Shown here: in pieces, positions 13,161-24,545 of the stretch | Layout of the letters: every line of letters starts with the position of its first letter | How positions within the stretch are numbered: the stretch's first letter is position 1 | Assembly (NCBI GenBank): GCA_963971225.1 | Contig: OZ020269.1 | Span: 85,598,450 to 85,662,449, forward strand | Length of the DNA: 64,000 nt | Source of the DNA: Melieria omissa | Lineage: Eukaryota; Arthropoda; Insecta; Diptera; Ulidiidae | Direction of reading: 5' to 3' | Notes under the pieces: generated by a model | What the model was told of the DNA's origin: nothing | Database searches by the model: none | What the model saw: the letters and a program-made list of their open reading frames with translations, nothing else | Translations under genes and position numbers: made by a program

Positions 13161-13164
13161 TAAT

Positions 13165-13735
13165 TAATTAATTAATTAGGAATTTCACGAATTCACGGAA
13201 TTTCATTAGGAATTTCACGATTAGAAACTTTTAAAGTAGAAATACAATTTTTTAAATTACAAAACGTAATAATTTTTTTAGTTAATTAATTAATTAATTT
13301 AATTAATTATAATAATTAATAATAATTAATAATAATAAATTAATCAGTAATAATTAATAATAATTAATTAATTAATTAATAATTCATAATTTTTAATTGA
13401 TAAATAAATAAAACGTAATAATTTTTTAATTAATTAAATAATTATTGTTAATTAATTAATTCATAATTAAAAAAATTATAAACGTAATAATTTTTTTAAT
13501 TAATTAATTAATTATTGTTAATTAATTAATTAATAATAAAAAAAATTATTACGTTCTATTATTAATTATAATTAATTAATTAATTAATTATTATTAATTA
13601 ATTAATTAATAATTAAAAAAATTATTACGTTTTGTAATTTAAAAAAATTTAATTTCTACTTTAAAAGTTTCTAATCGTGAAATTCCTAATGAAATTCCGT
13701 GAATTCGTGTAATTCCTAATTAATTAATGAACTAA
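13165..13735. repeat. AT-rich fold-back element with ~110 bp inverted arms
   Basis: The left arm (about 13175-13290) carries AGGAATTTCACGAATTCACG, then AGAAACTTTTAAAGTAGAAA, then AAACGTAATAATTTTTTTA. The right arm (about 13610-13735) carries the reverse complements in reverse order with very few changes. The ~330 bp spacer is itself palindromic AATT-rich DNA with further AAACGTAATAATTTTTT blocks near 13410 and 13480 and inverted ones near 13540. A third copy of the arm in the right-arm orientation lies at 13845-13925. As a single strand the block could form a long hairpin. It may be a fold-back transposon or an expanded miniature element. No coding sequence. Confidence 0.85.
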
Positions 13736-13844
13736 TTAATTAATTAGTAGCATTAATTAATTAATTAATTAATTAATTCTAAGTTTCAATTTTTAATTTT
13801 AATTTAATTATTAGTTTTAAATTATTAGTTTTTGTTAAATTTTA

Positions 13845-13925
13845 ATAATTAAAAAAATTATTACGTTATGTAACTTTTAAAAATTTAATTTTAACTTTAA
13901 AAGTTTCTAATTGTGAAATTCCTAA
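13845..13925 (-). repeat. Extra copy of the 13.2 kb fold-back arm
   Basis: Contains AAAAAAATTATTACGTTATG, then ACTTTAAAAGTTTCTAATTG and GAAATTCCTAATGA in the same order as the right arm at 13610-13690, with more differences. Confidence 0.8.
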
Positions 13926-14032
13926 TGACTTTATAAACCTCAACTCAAATTCGGCTCAAACCTTTCCAAATATTTGCTTGTTATAAACACTTTCGGTTTA
14001 AAATATAGTTTCAAATGTTATTCGATTCAAAG

Positions 14033-14089
14033 GTAGGGAAAACCCCTCCCGCCTCTCTAAAATGAAATCCTGTGTGCGCCACTGAAATT
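14033..14089 (-). mobile_element. Possible DNA-transposon terminus (CAGTGGCGCACACAGGATTT)
   Basis: On the minus strand the segment begins CAGTGGCGCACACAGGATTT and runs into a G-rich stretch. This is the layout of many animal DNA-transposon ends that start CAGNGGCGNA. No partner end was found nearby. A similar end is at 41893-41940. Confidence 0.35.
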
Positions 14090-14099
14090 TTTATATTTA

Positions 14100-16225
14100 C
14101 AGCACCCAAGCGGAACGCGGCAGTGTGAAGCATTGGTGTGGACTCACACATCTATGTGAGCCCACACTTACACACTCTGGGTTAATGAGCATTCACACAC
14201 ACACACAAAGCGAACTTCATTACACTGGGCACACGTACGGACACGTGTTTTCGCCACAATTTTTTTCTGGCCAGCGTCAGTGTGCAGAACTGAAGTGTCT
14301 GTCTGGCGCACGTATTCGTATGTGCGCTCACCTGCTTGATGAACCGTACGTACATGGGTACATAAGTAGGTATTCATGCATGCGTGTATGGTAGGTTTAT
14401 GGCTATTGACACAAAGCCAGCAACAACAATCGACACCAACACCAACGTGCGCTTTAGGGCCAGTCAGCGCCATCAATACGTATCGAACATTTCCTACTAG
14501 TTCTATTACGACTTTTTTTTGCTGTTGTTGTCGCTATTATTGTGCCGCTGTCAATAGCGGAAACCGATAACAACTCACACACACATACACGCACACAAAT
14601 ACCAACTGGCAGCGGCACTTTGAATGAAACAACGCAGCAACAAGAAGAACACGACGTAACGTTAAAAACTCAATGCACGTAGACACAACACACAAACATT
14701 CCTTGGTACATACATTTCACATACTTGTATGTGTGTATGTAAGTAATGCAACTGCGCGCACACACATTTTCCTGCTAACATTGATGAATGTCAATTTATA
14801 GAGCCGAAGCCTTGTTCGTTCTCCGTTGCCCTCAACAACAGCCAACGTTGTTGTGCGCTATTCACTTCCGATGTGGCTCGATAAAACTAGAACCTACTTG
14901 CATAGGTGTTGTACGTAATTAATGTATGTTAAGGACATTGAAGGTAAATGTTTAGCTCCCTAGTGCGACACTGTCTTTGGCGTTGGTTGGATTTGTTTGT
15001 AGTCGCTGTATCGTTGTTTCCTGTGTTAAACAAAGTTTTTTTTATTCAGCTTATTGATTGATGGCATGCATTGCCTTTGTGTCGATCAAATTCTATTTAT
15101 GTCGCACTCTAGTGGCTGTTTGCGCTCGCACACAGTTCTCTTTGACTATTTAAATGGCAAACCAATTAAAACGCTGTCCGCACAACAACACGTATGATGA
15201 ACATTTAATGCGGAATACCAATGTTTTGCAAAGGCAGGAGGCAAACTCGTTTAGGTATGCACTGCATTTAAATTAATAATAAAAAAATCATTAAAATAGC
15301 ACTTGGCGCGAATGAAGAAGCCCAGCGGGGCGTATGATGAACATTTAATTTTAATTTACATTAGTAATACGATTAATTTTGTTTAATGGACATTAAATCA
15401 ATAATGATGATAGTGAGTTTTTTAGTCAGTAAACTGGTGAGTGATTGGTTGAGTGTTGAGGCTTTGAAAAAATAAAAATAAAAATTCTCTATTTCAATAA
15501 AAGCGCAATTGTCAAACTTGAGTCAATTTGAGCTAAAAATAAAAAAAGAAAATTGATTGACTGGGGATAATTTTTCAAACTAGAGCAGTAAGCACTAATT
15601 ACACTGCACAACAAAACTAAACTTTTTTTTAAATAACAAGGTTCTGACAACGGATACTGGTAGAGAAATAAACACTTAAACACATTTTCAGTTTTCAATT
15701 CTGGCGTTGAAGTTAATTTCTGAGCTTTAATCTATTTCGAGACCTATAGTAAATTTTTATCGCGAATATTTTCGCGGTAAATATTGTCCTTAAAAAGTCC
15801 TGTTTTACAGGATGCTTTCAATGCTTTCAACAGGCGGTTCTTTCGAGTATTGTCTAATATTGCTTTTGAATATTGAAACCGTACGAACAAGATGAGTTTT
15901 TAGCAGACTCCGTTAGTTCTGTCAGTGTCAATTGGTATACAGAAGAGGTACTCGTAGTTAACACAAGAATTTCCATACCTACAAAGAATACTCATTATAT
16001 CCTTTGATATCTCGAAAAGTACACATCGGATATGGCAATTGTATTTGTAGAACCCTAATTGTAGAACTAATTGTAGAACCCAATACGAAAAATAAGTCAT
16101 CAAACCAAAAGTTGATAGAAATACTAAATAAAATAGAGATATTTAAAAATTAAAAACCATGAAATCACTTTTCTAGCCTTACAGATCTCGCTATGGTTTA
16201 CTTTTCAATAAAAGTCTAACGAAAA
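14100..16225. other. No gene seen; short exact duplication inside
   Basis: CA/GT-rich tracts near 14190, 14575 and 14725. The 19-mer CGTATGATGAACATTTAAT occurs twice, at 15191 and 15331, with otherwise different flanks. No coding signal. Confidence 0.6.
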
Positions 16226-16229
16226 TGTA

Positions 16230-16765
16230 ACTATTTGCGCTTAATCTAACCACTGTTCCATTTATTTTTCAGTCCTACTAAACTCAAAGTAATGACCACA
16301 ATGGTCCTTTTCAACCTAACCTAACTTTGAGTGCTGACCACTGTTTCATTCCATATTCCAACAAATTAGAGTAATGACTACTTATATCATTCTTATTCTC
16401 TCCTAACCCAACTTAAAAATGTCTTCTGTTCCATTCCTATTTCAACCTAACCTAACTTAGAGAATTGTCTACTGTTCTACTCCGATTCTATTCTAACTTA
16501 TCTTACTTAACCTAACCTAATGTAATTTACTGCTGACTGCTGTTTCCGTTCCTATTCCAACCTAACCTAACTTAGACTTGGACCGCTGTTCCATTCATAT
16601 TTTAATCTAACCTATCTTAGAGTAATGCCCATTTCTATTATATTCTAACCTAATTTAACTTACAGTAATGTCCGCTGTTCCATTTATATTCTATTCTAAC
16701 CTAATTTAACTTACAGTAATGGCCATTGTTCCATAATGTAGCTTATTTTTGACTGCTATTTCTAT
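16230..16765. repeat. Degenerate array of CAACCTAACCTAACTTAGAGTAATG units
   Basis: Blocks of AACCTAACCTAACTT, AGAGTAATGACC and CTGTTCCATTCCTATT recur in order about nine times at irregular 42-90 bp intervals. CCTAACCTAA equals two TTAGG units on the other strand, but here it is part of a longer unit. The same phrase ends LINE relics elsewhere in the window, so the array could derive from an amplified LINE tail. Confidence 0.75.
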
Positions 16766-17499
16766 TCCTAATCTAAGCCAGAATAATGACTGCTTTTTCT
16801 GGTAATATTTCAGTAAAGACCATTGTTTCTCTCTTATGTCCAGCAGGGATATCCTTTTGTTGTTTCTTTGATATACAATTAGACTTGAAATAAATGAAAT
16901 GAAATGAAAAAAAAAGAAAAATTTATCATAAACATGGTTTACTCTAATTCAACGTAAACTAATCAAATGTATTTTAATTGGCTTATTGTAATAAAATGCA
17001 TTCAAATTTCCAATTGAAATCCAAGAAAAATAAACTTCTCAAAGCATGTTGGCAAAAGCAGCAAAAACCTAACCTAATTCAATCTAATCTAACCTGTCTT
17101 CATCTAAGAAACAAAAAACGCCCAACTGCAACAACATTAATATTATCATTAAACATGACTACATTACAACAACAATTAAGGTAATTACAATTACCACAAC
17201 ATTTAAAACACATGACGCTTTTTACAACAAAAACATAGCACGTTGCCAAGAGTGCAGAATTCATGGTCCGTCGGCTCATAACTTTTTCTATGCAAATCAC
17301 TGCGAAGCAACAATAAGCTGCGTGTGGCAACTTGAAAACATAAAAAATAATATTAAGCAATGTATACAATAACAACAAGCTAAGTGCGAAACAAGTGCAA
17401 CTGCAACAACAGCAACAGTTGCAATCAAACAAACTAAAAAGAAAATTTAGACTTAAAACCAAATAACAACAACAACGCAATGACAAACTTTTCAATAGG
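16766..17499. other. No gene seen
   Basis: AT-rich flank with another AACCTAACCTAATT phrase near 17068 and CAACAACA-rich tracts near 17160 and 17400 that give Cys/Leu/Val-rich chance frames on the minus strand. Confidence 0.55.
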
Positions 17500-17730
17500 A
17501 GTTGCAGAAAATTGCAGTCAGCAGCGGTAGACCAGCAGCGCAGCGGGTGACACAGTTGCTGGTGGCGCGACTTAAGACGTCGCTGCCGACCGGCACGTTG
17601 CAGTCAGGCGACCAACCGGCGTCGGGCAATTGCACACGTGCGCGCATTAAAACCGAATGTCGCTATTCGCTTATGCATTGCAAGCGCCACACAGTGATAC
17701 GATGGCACAGTGAAAAAGCGAGGATTGTTT
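17500..17730. other. GC-richer island without a confirmed gene
   Basis: Local composition is clearly richer in G and C than the flanks (GCGCAGCGGG, CGTCGCTGCCGACCGGC). Both strands are open for 50-110 codons. The plus frame 17502-17852 starts at TTG. A minus frame starts at an ATG near 17650 and gives about 52 residues. Neither has a recognisable domain or a convincing splice site. It could be a 5' untranslated exon or an enhancer. Confidence 0.3.
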
Positions 17731-18779
17731 TCAAGAATCAAGAATCGAATAATTTTGTGTTTGTGAGAGAAATATTGCTGCATAATAATTGTTTTCTATT
17801 CCAATATTTAGTAAGGTGGTTGTGCAACCAAATGAATAAAAACATTTTTTAATTTTAAAATTTTTTTCATACGAGTTGAATCACTGTGCAGCACATTGGG
17901 ACATCAAATGCCACTGGCGAGAAAATTGCAGCTACCCGCTGACAGAATGCTGATCACAATGGAGAGCTGCTGTCATTACTGCCACAGAAAGCATACAAAA
18001 TCAACAACAACAACAACAAGAACAGCAACATAGAGACTGGATTGCCCAATATATCAGCGTCTGTGCAACGCAAACTTGCACAAAAGTTATTGTTGGCTGC
18101 TACTTTATTAGTCGCTGCTGTTCTTCGCATTCATTTCGGTTGACTGCTTGATGCGTATTTCGCATTTCGATGTGCACAGCACGCACGAACAGCGGCAGCC
18201 GTCTTTGCAATCTTCCTCGTAGCAGCAGCAGAGAGATCTTTAAATGTGCAACACGGTGCGGCATGTGGCATGCGGCAATTGTGCGCATTTCACGCCACGC
18301 TCAATTCAGCTCTCTGTGCGTCGTCCATGGAGACATCTTTAGCCAAACAAGGCGACAATCTACACGTAATAAAACAATTTTGCCGCATCGTTGCTAAATT
18401 ATAATTTGCTGCGTTCGTATTGTTTTGTTTGTGTATTTGTTTTATGCAAATGAAAAAATGTGCTGCTCTAGGAATTTAATTATTTTATTACAACAATGAT
18501 GCCGCATCGGTCTTATTGTTGGTCTGGTTGGTAGCGGCACCTGCTGAAAGACAAAGGCGAAGTGATTGGATTATCTTCATTTGCAAAGTTCTGAATGAGC
18601 GCATTATGATCTTAAAAGTATTAATCGATGGCAATGCGTTTAAGAAGGGCAATGTAGAATTTGGAGACAAGTTGAAATACAAACAGCTTAAATTGAGAAA
18701 TAGAGATAATTATTTGTACTTATTTTTCATGAAATTGAGAAATATAGATAATTTTATTTATTTGTTTTCCATTAAAATT
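17731..18779. other. No gene seen
   Basis: Mixed-composition DNA with a CAACAACAACAACAAGAACA run near 18005. Overlapping open frames on both strands near 18100-18400 and 18490-18800 cancel each other as evidence. Confidence 0.5.
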
Positions 18780-20730
18780 GAGGTATTTGTACAAATTGAA
18801 TGACTTCGCGATTGAAATATGAGATAAACTAAAATACATTTTATTTTATTTGAAATCGAAATACAAGTTGAATGTCAAAAAGCTCACAATTGAAGTCAAT
18901 ATTAATGAATGAATATAATTAAATTTTGTATTTTGAATTGAAATGGAATGGCTAACAGCTCTCAATTGAGTTAATTAAATATTAATAATTAAAATAATAA
19001 TTGAAATTATTAAAATAATTGAAATCGAAATGCAAGTTAAATGTCAAAGAGCTCACAATTGAAATATGAATCAATATAAATGAATGAATATAATTCGATT
19101 TTGTAGTTTGAATTGAAATTGAATGACGAACAGCTCTCAATTGGAATATACAAATAGTTAAAATAAATACATTTCTTATTTTTTATATAAATCAATTTTT
19201 AAGTTTGAATTGAAATTGAATGGCTAACCGCTCTCAATTGAGTTAATTAAATATTAATATTTAAAATTAATAAATATTTTATTTTTTATATAAATCAATT
19301 TTGAAGTTTGAATTGATTTTGAATGACGAACAGCTCTGAATTGAATTATACAAATAATTAAAATAAAGAAATTTCTTATTTTCGAATGAAATTGAAAGTA
19401 AAAATGTAATGACATACAGTCTTACAATGATTAAAATATTTCAAATTATTTCTTTAATTAATTTAATAAATATTGGAATACAAATTGAACTACAAACAGT
19501 TTAGAAATGAAAAAATGTCTCAAAATAATTAGCTGTAGTTATTTTAACTAAAATCATTGAGAAGATTTAATGAAAACTATTACAAATTTAAGTACTATAA
19601 TATTTAATGAATTAATGTAATTGAATAATTAATGGTAATTATTTTTAACTAAAATTAGAAATTGACTGAAAACATTAAACTGTAAATTGAAACAGTAAAT
19701 GTTTTACTCAATTAGTGTTTACATATAATTTAAGTACAACTTGAACGCCAAACAGCATAAAATATAAAAATATAATAAAATAAATTAATTGTAATAATTT
19801 GTGATTAAAATTATAGTTTATAGTTTTTATAATTTGATGAAAACCTGCAAAATTTAAAAATGGTTATAATTAAATTTGTATTAAATTTTAATTAGATTCT
19901 AATCGAAGTCTAATTATTTTATTTATTGCAATTATTAATTAACAATAATTGCAATTAATGAAATAATTATTAATATTATTAATTACAATTATTAATTAAA
20001 AATAATTGCAATTATTAATTAAAAATAATTGCATAAATAAAATAAAATAATATAAAATAAAAATAAATAATAAAATATAAAATAATTAAAAATTTTAAAA
20101 TTGAAAAATGTATAATAAATCTCTCAAATTAAAAAATGTGAATGATTTGATTTGTAATTAATAAATTTCTTCATAAAATTTTAAGTACAACCTGAACGAC
20201 CAACAACTTGAAACTTAAAAATAAAATTAAAAAATTTAATTAAAATTAAAATTAAATTAATTAATTAAATTAAAATTAAAAAATTTAGTTGTAAATATTT
20301 CTAAATAAAATAAGAATGCAAATTTGACAAAAACCATTATATTTAAAAATGTAAATTATTTAGTTTTGAATAAATGAATGGAATTATTTAATTAATTGTA
20401 TTATTGGTGTAAAAATGAAATGAATCAGTTAGTCATTAGAATTGAAAAACGTAAATATCTAAATGTTTAATTAACAAAAATTCTACAATAAATTAAAGTA
20501 CAACTTGAACGGCCAATAGCTTAAAATTAAAAAAAAAAAATCAAATAAATTAATTCTAATTATTTATATTTAAGTTAAGTTTAAGTTTATTAAGTTCGTG
20601 TAAAAATTTAATGAAAAGCATTAAAATTGAGTTATGAACTTGATTTGATTTTTAATCAATTAATTTCTACATAAGAATTGAAGCACAACTTCATCGGCAA
20701 CTTGAAAGTAATATTAATTAAAAAAATATA
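18780..20730. repeat. ~2 kb AT-rich array of degenerate ~82-103 bp units
   Basis: The block GAAATTGAATGACGAACAGC followed by TCTCAATTGAGTTAATTA recurs with changes near 18865, 18948, 19031, 19113, 19216 and 19311, at 82-103 bp spacing. More decayed versions (CAACTTGAACGGCCAATAGC) lie near 19475, 19735, 20180, 20500 and 20685. Similarity is clearest at the left and fades to the right, with simple AT sequence filling between units. The pattern suggests an old satellite-like expansion. Confidence 0.75.
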
Positions 20731-22855
20731 TTTATTATTATTTAAAAAAACTTAAAAAGAAGAAAATCTTATAAAAAATGTTGTGTTTTATGTTTCTTAC
20801 TCTCAACACTTAATCTTTATTTATTGAAAGCCACTTTGATTTGGTTAACTTGCGATATGTTAGATCCAACTAATTTAATGCAAAATAAATAAACCAAAAA
20901 CTTGGGGTCCCCTCCTCCCTTCGCGTCTCTGAAAATTGATAGAAATCGACTTCTGATTTTATGGATTTCTGTAGCAATTAAAGACTACGAAAACTGTGCT
21001 TTTAGTTCTTCATTAAACTTAAAGCGGTCACTTGTGCTCAGAGCTCTTAAAAATAAGGTAAATAATTCTTTTTAACCTTTCAACACCTTGAAGAGTGCTG
21101 TGGCAGATCGCATTTTAATGGCAAACATTTCTTGAACAAAATGTTTGCCTCAAATGCAGCTTGCTTGTGCTGGTTCAGTAAATTTTGTTGCCGTTTGTGA
21201 ACGCTTTCAAAAATTTTCCTCGTTTAATTTATTCCGTTTTGTAAGCTTTGCTGATTGACAGTTTGGTTCGTCAAAATACCCACAAAGTTGAACTGTCAAC
21301 ATCAACGCTAAAGCAAACAAAAAGACACACACAACTAAAAGCCGGCACAGTCGAGGCGGCTGAACGCTAAAGCGCCAATCAAAGTTAATGCGCCGAAATG
21401 GCAGACGCGCGACGCAGTACGTGCCAAACATTTGGGTACGCTTTCCTCACACTAGTTGTACCAATGCCAATATTTACATTGACTCTGACTTAACCCTAAG
21501 CAAACGGGCCCAAGAGCCGTGTCAACAATCGGCATTGAGTGGCCAACTTTTGGCCTGCAGGCTTCGCTTGGGCGCGCCTCTTGACACTGCCGCCGTTGGC
21601 TTATTAAGTCATCATCAAGTGTTGCTACATGTTGTTGCTGTTGTTGCTCTTGTTGCTGTTGTTGCTTTTGTAATAAATGTTCTTGTTGTTGTTATTTAAT
21701 GTTGTCATACAAGCGCAGACAGCTGGTGCCAGTGATGAGAAATGTGATTGTGCGGTGAGCTGCTGCGGGTCTCTGCGTGTGTGTGTATGTGTGTATTTGT
21801 TACTACTGGCTGTCGATAAGCAGGACTAAGGCTTCGCATTATGGCGCATGCTGTGAACTTTGTTAATATTAGCCGTGCTGCCGCTTGGCGTCCTTTTAAC
21901 TTCATTAATTTGTGTTACGAGTTGTTGCATACTTTGCGGCAATTGGCATGGAAAAATGTGCTCGAGAACTTTCTTATTATTTTCATCTCTAACAAACGAC
22001 TAAAGTTGTGCCACACCACTGCGTATGCGACGAGGATAAAGACAATTTACACGTCTTCTGCTTTGTTGTAGTTATTAATTGCAATAAGCAGTGCAACAAC
22101 AACGTCAAATAATTAATTTGCTAACAATGCCCTCGAGGGTCGTTTGGAAGATTGGTCGCTTGTCTTTATTGAAATGAATAAAAGGATTCCGAGCTGTTTA
22201 TGTTTTCCTTTTATGATACTAGAAATTGTTGGCTTTGAGTCAACAAAACACTTTCACAAACTAGAATTCAGTACAACTTTTCAATGCAACATAATAATTA
22301 ATAGTAACAAAAGTTATTTTCTAAAAATACTATAAAACTTTTAGTTTGTTAAATGAGTGCGAGTGGCGAAAATTTGTCAGATGACCTAATGTGAATGAAA
22401 TTGGGCCAAAAACCTGGGCAAAAGGCTAAGCAAATATACAGTGAAGAGACGATGCCCAAATAAATGAGATAGGAAAAGAGAAGAGTAGTGCATAGACGGC
22501 AGTTGAATGAAAAACAAGATGAAGAAGAAGACAAAGTTAGTGAATGAAATACAGCAGCTGAATGAAGACTTCAAGTCGATGGTGTCTCAAAGGCGAAGCA
22601 AAACTGCACCAAACACTGTTGACATAAAAGTAATAAAGTGGCACACAATAAGACTTACTGACAAAATGAATAATTAAGAGATGTAACAAAGTAAATGAAA
22701 ACATAAAGGTTTGAATTTTGATTACTTTAGGATTCTAGGCAACGATAGAAAATACAGTATTGAAATATGTTGAATGTTTATGGCATAATGTTGTGTTTTT
22801 TATTGACTAAAGTAGAGTTAGAATCGAAATAAAAAAAACACTATAGAAGTACTTT
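20731..22855. other. No gene seen; GTT-rich tract and one partial motif
   Basis: Contains a (GTT)n-like tract at about 21625-21695 encoding only Val/Leu-rich frames, a GTGTGTGTATGTGTGT run near 21778, and CACCACTGCGTATG at 22014-22027, the first 14 bases of the motif amplified at 22860-23519. Confidence 0.55.
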
Positions 22856-22859
22856 AGCT

Positions 22860-23519
22860 CACCACTGCGTATGAGTGATTTTTTAAGTGATGTAAATTTG
22901 TATCTTTTATTAACAAAAAACCATTACGAAAAACATAAAACTATTGCTTAATATTTGCTTTCTTAAACAAGCTATTAAATAACCTTTGGCCCACCACTGC
23001 GTATGAGTGACTTTTATGTTTTTTAATTTTTTTTTATCAACAAAAAAATCATTATAAAAAATATAAAAATGCGTGTTTGTGTTTCTGTTTGACAGTGACT
23101 AAAGTAGAATTATTATACTTATAAATAAATATAAAAATACTGGGCGCTTTAGAAGTAACTTTAGATCATCACTGCGTATGAGTGATTATTACGTTATGTA
23201 AAATTGTATCGTTTATCAACCAAAAATCATAATAAAAACCATTAAACGACTGCTTAACAGTTGAATTTTTAAACAAGTTATAAAATCATCTTTGGCTCAC
23301 CACTGCGTATGAGTGATTTTAAAATTTTTTAATTTGTATGTTTCATAAAAAAAATATTATTAGAAAAATATAAAAATATAAACTGTTGTATTATTTAAAA
23401 TAACTACATTTTAAATATAATTTGTTAAAGAAAATTATTTAATAATTTTGTAATAAAATTTTTTAAAATAATTTTTCTTTTACAGGAGTAACTTTAGCTC
23501 ACCACTGCGTATGAGTAAT
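22860..23519 (+). repeat. Array carrying five copies of CACCACTGCGTATGAGTGAT
   Basis: The 20-mer CACCACTGCGTATGAGTGAT or a one- to two-base variant starts at 22860, 22992, 23167, 23298 and 23500, all on the plus strand. Spacings of 132, 175, 131 and 202 bp indicate a ~305 bp composite unit duplicated once, plus a partial third. Sequence between the motifs has the same order of blocks (CTTAATATTTGC / CTTAACAGTTGAA, then TTTAAACAAG) but is much more diverged than the motif itself. No open frame of note. Confidence 0.85.
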
Positions 23520-24480
23520 TTTTACGTTATTGGAATTTACCTGTTTTAGCAACAAATTGAGAGTGTCTAGACAATTTATCATTGTTTGAATACAACGTGA
23601 ACAGGTAACAGGCACAAAATGATCGATGACTGTGCGTTGAAATATGTATGTGCACAGTTTTTGCTACCTTGGCTGTATAGTGACGGCAGACGGCGGGGAC
23701 GAGGACGAGGAAGATACCAGGCATACGTGTAGTGAATATTAAATCCATGTATGAAATCAACGTTGTTACATGGCAGTGAAATTTCGCTGGTTTCGAATGC
23801 CACCACTCTACGTGTATCGTTTGCAGAATAATCACAGAATTAGGAATACAATCAGCAACGATGAGCTCTTAAAACTGATGTGGAAAGAATCTTAACTCAA
23901 GCAGATTCACTGTCATGCTCAGGGAATCACCATCTAACATCAAAAGAATTTCTCTTAAAAAGGATCAAAAATCGCGGATGGCCGAAAAACACCTGAAGGA
24001 GGTCAATTCGACGCAAACTAGCCGTGACCAATATTGAATGGGACAACAAGCTCCCAAACGAGTCAAATGAAAAAATCTTGATGAGACCCTATGCTCCCAA
24101 GCGGAGTGAATGAGAGGCTTCCCTCTGTTGTCTCATAAGAGAGATGCCTCTGTATGTGAAAGTTTATCACTGGGTTGTGTAGAGGACTCCCTGTACGTCC
24201 ATTGCTGCTAACAAGGTAGGATGTGTAATTGAATAACGCAGTGGTTGGTGTCTTTGATAAGCTCAGCTTGGATGATGTATATGCTGTGACATATTTCCAT
24301 TAGTCCAAAATGGCACTGCAAGTAATGTTGTTATTGCGCCAGTACGACTATTGGATATGAAATTTCCACAACTGTTTGGAGGAAGAAGGATAGACAATTT
24401 TTCAAAAGTAATGGATTCGACTGGTAATGTTGAAGCGGAAACTATTACAAAGAAGGAAAAATTGAAAATATAGAAAAGTG
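23520..24480. other. No gene seen; possible degraded retrotransposon
   Basis: Overlapping 75-102 codon minus frames at 23527-23835 have no recognisable domain. The stretch 23900-24250 has a more even base composition reminiscent of decayed transposon coding sequence, but no motif could be named. Confidence 0.4.
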
Positions 24481-24545
24481 CGAGAATTGAACCCATGACT
24501 TCTAGGAGGGAGACTCAGGGCACTTTACCCTCTTGTCTTACCATT
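24481..24545 (-). mobile_element. tRNA-like head of a degraded SINE
   Basis: On the minus strand it reads TGGTAAGACAAGAGGG, then GCCCTGAGTCTCCCTCC, then CATGGGTTCAATTCTCGC. The last fits a B box (GGTTCAATTC). The layout resembles the head of the SINE at 50633, but no body was aligned. Confidence 0.35.

Noticed and set aside
16230..16765. Telomere-like TTAGG (CCTAA) sequence
   Set aside because: Only two or three units at a time, embedded in longer degenerate units, and higher flies are known to lack TTAGG telomeres.
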